Positions 62,688 to 64,000 of a DNA stretch of 64,000 nt are shown here, piece by piece (position 1 is the first letter of the stretch; each line of letters starts with the position of its first letter). The stretch is from CAWFGW01 sp963815495 (GTDB taxonomy: Bacteria > Bacteroidota > Bacteroidia > Cytophagales > JAAEPT01). The notes under the pieces are model-generated. The model was not told the origin of the DNA. It made no database searches and saw only the letters and a program-made list of their open reading frames with translations. The translations under genes and the position numbers were made by a program. The stretch is taken from NCBI GenBank assembly GCA_963815495.1, contig CAWFGW010000007.1, positions 372,001 through 436,000 of the forward strand. Direction: 5' to 3'.

Positions 62688-64000
62688 TTATTGAACCACC
62701 AAACGATGCATCTCTTGATCAATTTGAATAATATACATACCAGGTAATAAATCACCGACTGTTGCTTCGCTTGACTCTTCACCATGTAATAAACGAATAC
62801 CAGAAGTTGAATAGATGACCCAATCGCACTTCTCAGAAAAGTGAATTCTTTCCTTGGCAGGGTTCGGTACAAAAGAAACCTGTGTGTTTTCAGAAGCCTT
62901 TAACTCAATATCTGTTATAATACTTTCTAATCTTAAATCATCGAAATAATAGGTGTCTTCTGCATCATTATCGTAATCAAAGAAAAGAACAAGTTTTTCA
63001 TAAAGTCCAGAGGTTACACCGCTTAAATTTAACGAAATTTCAGTCCATTGATTGACTTCGGTGAGTGGCACAGATTCATTATAAAACACATCTTCGTCTG
63101 ATTCATCCTCAAATTTTATTAATAAGTTACCTGTCTTTGGTCCATATACTTTTATTTTAAAAATTGGTGTTGACTCAAAGTCAATACTCGTCAAAGATTG
63201 TGAATAAATACCTGCCCAAGTTTCAGCTCCTTGAACCGTTTTACCTACCCGAGAACTAGTATTTCCCGCAGTTACAAAGGGGTTATCAACCTCTTGGAAT
63301 GTACTACCACCAAACCCTGTAAAACTTATATCAACCACATCGTAATCGGCATATAGTCCAAACGCTTCCTCAGAAATAAAGATTGAATAACTTGATGAAG
63401 TTGTGGTATTACCTTCCAGATCTGTAGCTTCTATCTGATAATAAACCATAGTTTTATCCACTTGACCAGCAACAGTAGCACTATAAACATCACCCGAAGC
63501 ACTCATTACCTGACTATTAGTGAAAACACCTACTGATGTACCCCACTTTAATTTTACCTCAGTAATACCTTCTGCGTCCACAACATTTGCAGTAATCAAT
63601 ATTGACTCCAATGGCTTTGGTTTTATTTCCGTATGGGTCACATTAGTTATTACAGGAACATTGATACCTTCTTTCAAAAAATTAATTGTTGCAAACACTT
63701 GGTTATGATCGGAGGTCCAACCATACTGATTATGATAAATAATGTTAGCATCGATCACTTGATTTTTAGTCGTATTTTCAACCATAATATAATCATATTT
63801 TACTGATCCAAAGGAATCACCTGGGCCGTTAGGTAGTTTCACTCTGTAAGTGTCAACCATTTTTACAGGGTTATCTAAACCAGATTTCAAATAAGTAATA
63901 GCCTCTTCACTTTCTACTCCATTCAAATCGCCCACTAATACAAATGGGTAATCTTGATATGTTCTTGAAGCAATACGTTCTGTAATTAAACGAACTTCCT
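62688..64000 (-). CDS. Endonuclease/exonuclease/phosphatase protein with T9SS type A domain, partial
   Basis: The frame continues past the window edge, so the N-terminus is missing. The visible part begins VRLITERIASRTY, then the EEP-family catalytic VGDLNGVESEEAI and the downstream SDHNQVFATI with the general-base His. A beta-sandwich linker domain and a carbohydrate-binding-like domain (about 230-340 from the visible start) follow. The last 75 residues are a type A sorting signal (FVPNPAKERIHFSEKC, GMYIIQIDQ). It should be a secreted nuclease or phosphodiesterase exported by type IX secretion. Confidence 0.88.
   Translation of the reverse strand, partial: EVRLITERIASRTYQDYPFVLVGDLNGVESEEAITYLKSGLDNPVKMVDTYRVKLPNGPGDSFGSVKYDYIMVENTTKNQVIDANIIYHNQYGWTSDHNQVFATINFLKEGINVPVITNVTHTEIKPKPLESILITANVVDAEGITEVKLKWGTSVGVFTNSQVMSASGDVYSATVAGQVDKTMVYYQIEATDLEGNTTTSSSYSIFISEEAFGLYADYDVVDISFTGFGGSTFQEVDNPFVTAGNTSSRVGKTVQGAETWAGIYSQSLTSIDFESTPIFKIKVYGPKTGNLLIKFEDESDEDVFYNESVPLTEVNQWTEISLNLSGVTSGLYEKLVLFFDYDNDAEDTYYFDDLRLESIITDIELKASENTQVSFVPNPAKERIHFSEKCDWVIYSTSGIRLLHGEESSEATVGDLLPGMYIIQIDQEMHRLVVQ

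Noticed and set aside
62564..62872. Minus-strand frame of 102 codons.
   Set aside because: It overlaps the coding end of the phosphodiesterase-like gene and its terminator in another frame, with no family feature.

Overview
The window is AT-rich bacterial DNA from the phylum Bacteroidota, most likely a marine-type member of class Flavobacteriia (order Flavobacteriales). The evidence is several proteins with type IX secretion (T9SS) sorting domains, a PorP/SprF protein next to an OmpA protein and a giant CHU_C-type adhesin, a secreted RCC1-repeat protein, a BatE-like protein, and promoters of the Bacteroidota form TTTG-N19-TAnnTTTG. Genus and species cannot be read from the sequence.

Layout. 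1-5.7 kb is an accessory region: a DUF4062 protein, two PD-(D/E)XK nuclease-like genes, palindromic attC-like elements, a regulator and membrane-protein pair between two copies of a duplicated segment, a MITE-like inverted repeat and a ruined ParE-type toxin beside its probable antitoxin. 5.9-16.9 kb is mostly chromosomal: penicillin acylase family hydrolase, sulfotransferase, hisS, a T9SS-exported protein, YbaB, a glycosyltransferase, PspC and an OmpA/TPR lipoprotein. 17.0-18.5 kb is a small wreck of a RAYT transposase with terminal inverted repeats, part of a second RAYT and an RHS fragment. 18.6-28.5 kb holds the minus-strand T9SS group OmpA - 1524-aa adhesin - PorP/SprF, then a secreted family 9 glycoside hydrolase. 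28.6-29.1 kb is tRNA-Lys followed by a 117-bp tandem repeat of its own 3' end plus terminator. 29.2-36 kb carries a BatE-like gene, an SDR, rlmD and a 988-aa secreted RCC1 protein. 36-52 kb mixes intact genes (an inositol-lipid group of PI synthase, inositol-phosphate synthase and PgpA; DUF3047; DUF983; hemJ) with many genes broken by single-base indels (EamA transporter, TlpA-like, NAD(P)-binding oxidoreductase, pterin dehydratase, aldo/keto reductase, LTA-synthase-like sulfatase, PKD/OmpA protein, propeller/SpoIIE sensor). 52-58.5 kb is intact housekeeping: GT4, menA, argS, gmhB, tRNA-Leu, DHH phosphoesterase. 58.6-64 kb holds a dead universal stress gene, a TIGR03643 / cryptochrome-like / flavin reductase group, a zinc peptidase and the 3' part of a secreted endonuclease/exonuclease/phosphatase protein.

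Most notable are the 117-bp tRNA-Lys array, the attC-like nuclease cassettes, the dense indels of 37-49 kb (real decay or sequence error), the inositol-lipid group, and the secreted PKD/OmpA - beta protein - SpoIIE sensor operon. No CRISPR array, rRNA, prophage or integron integrase was seen.
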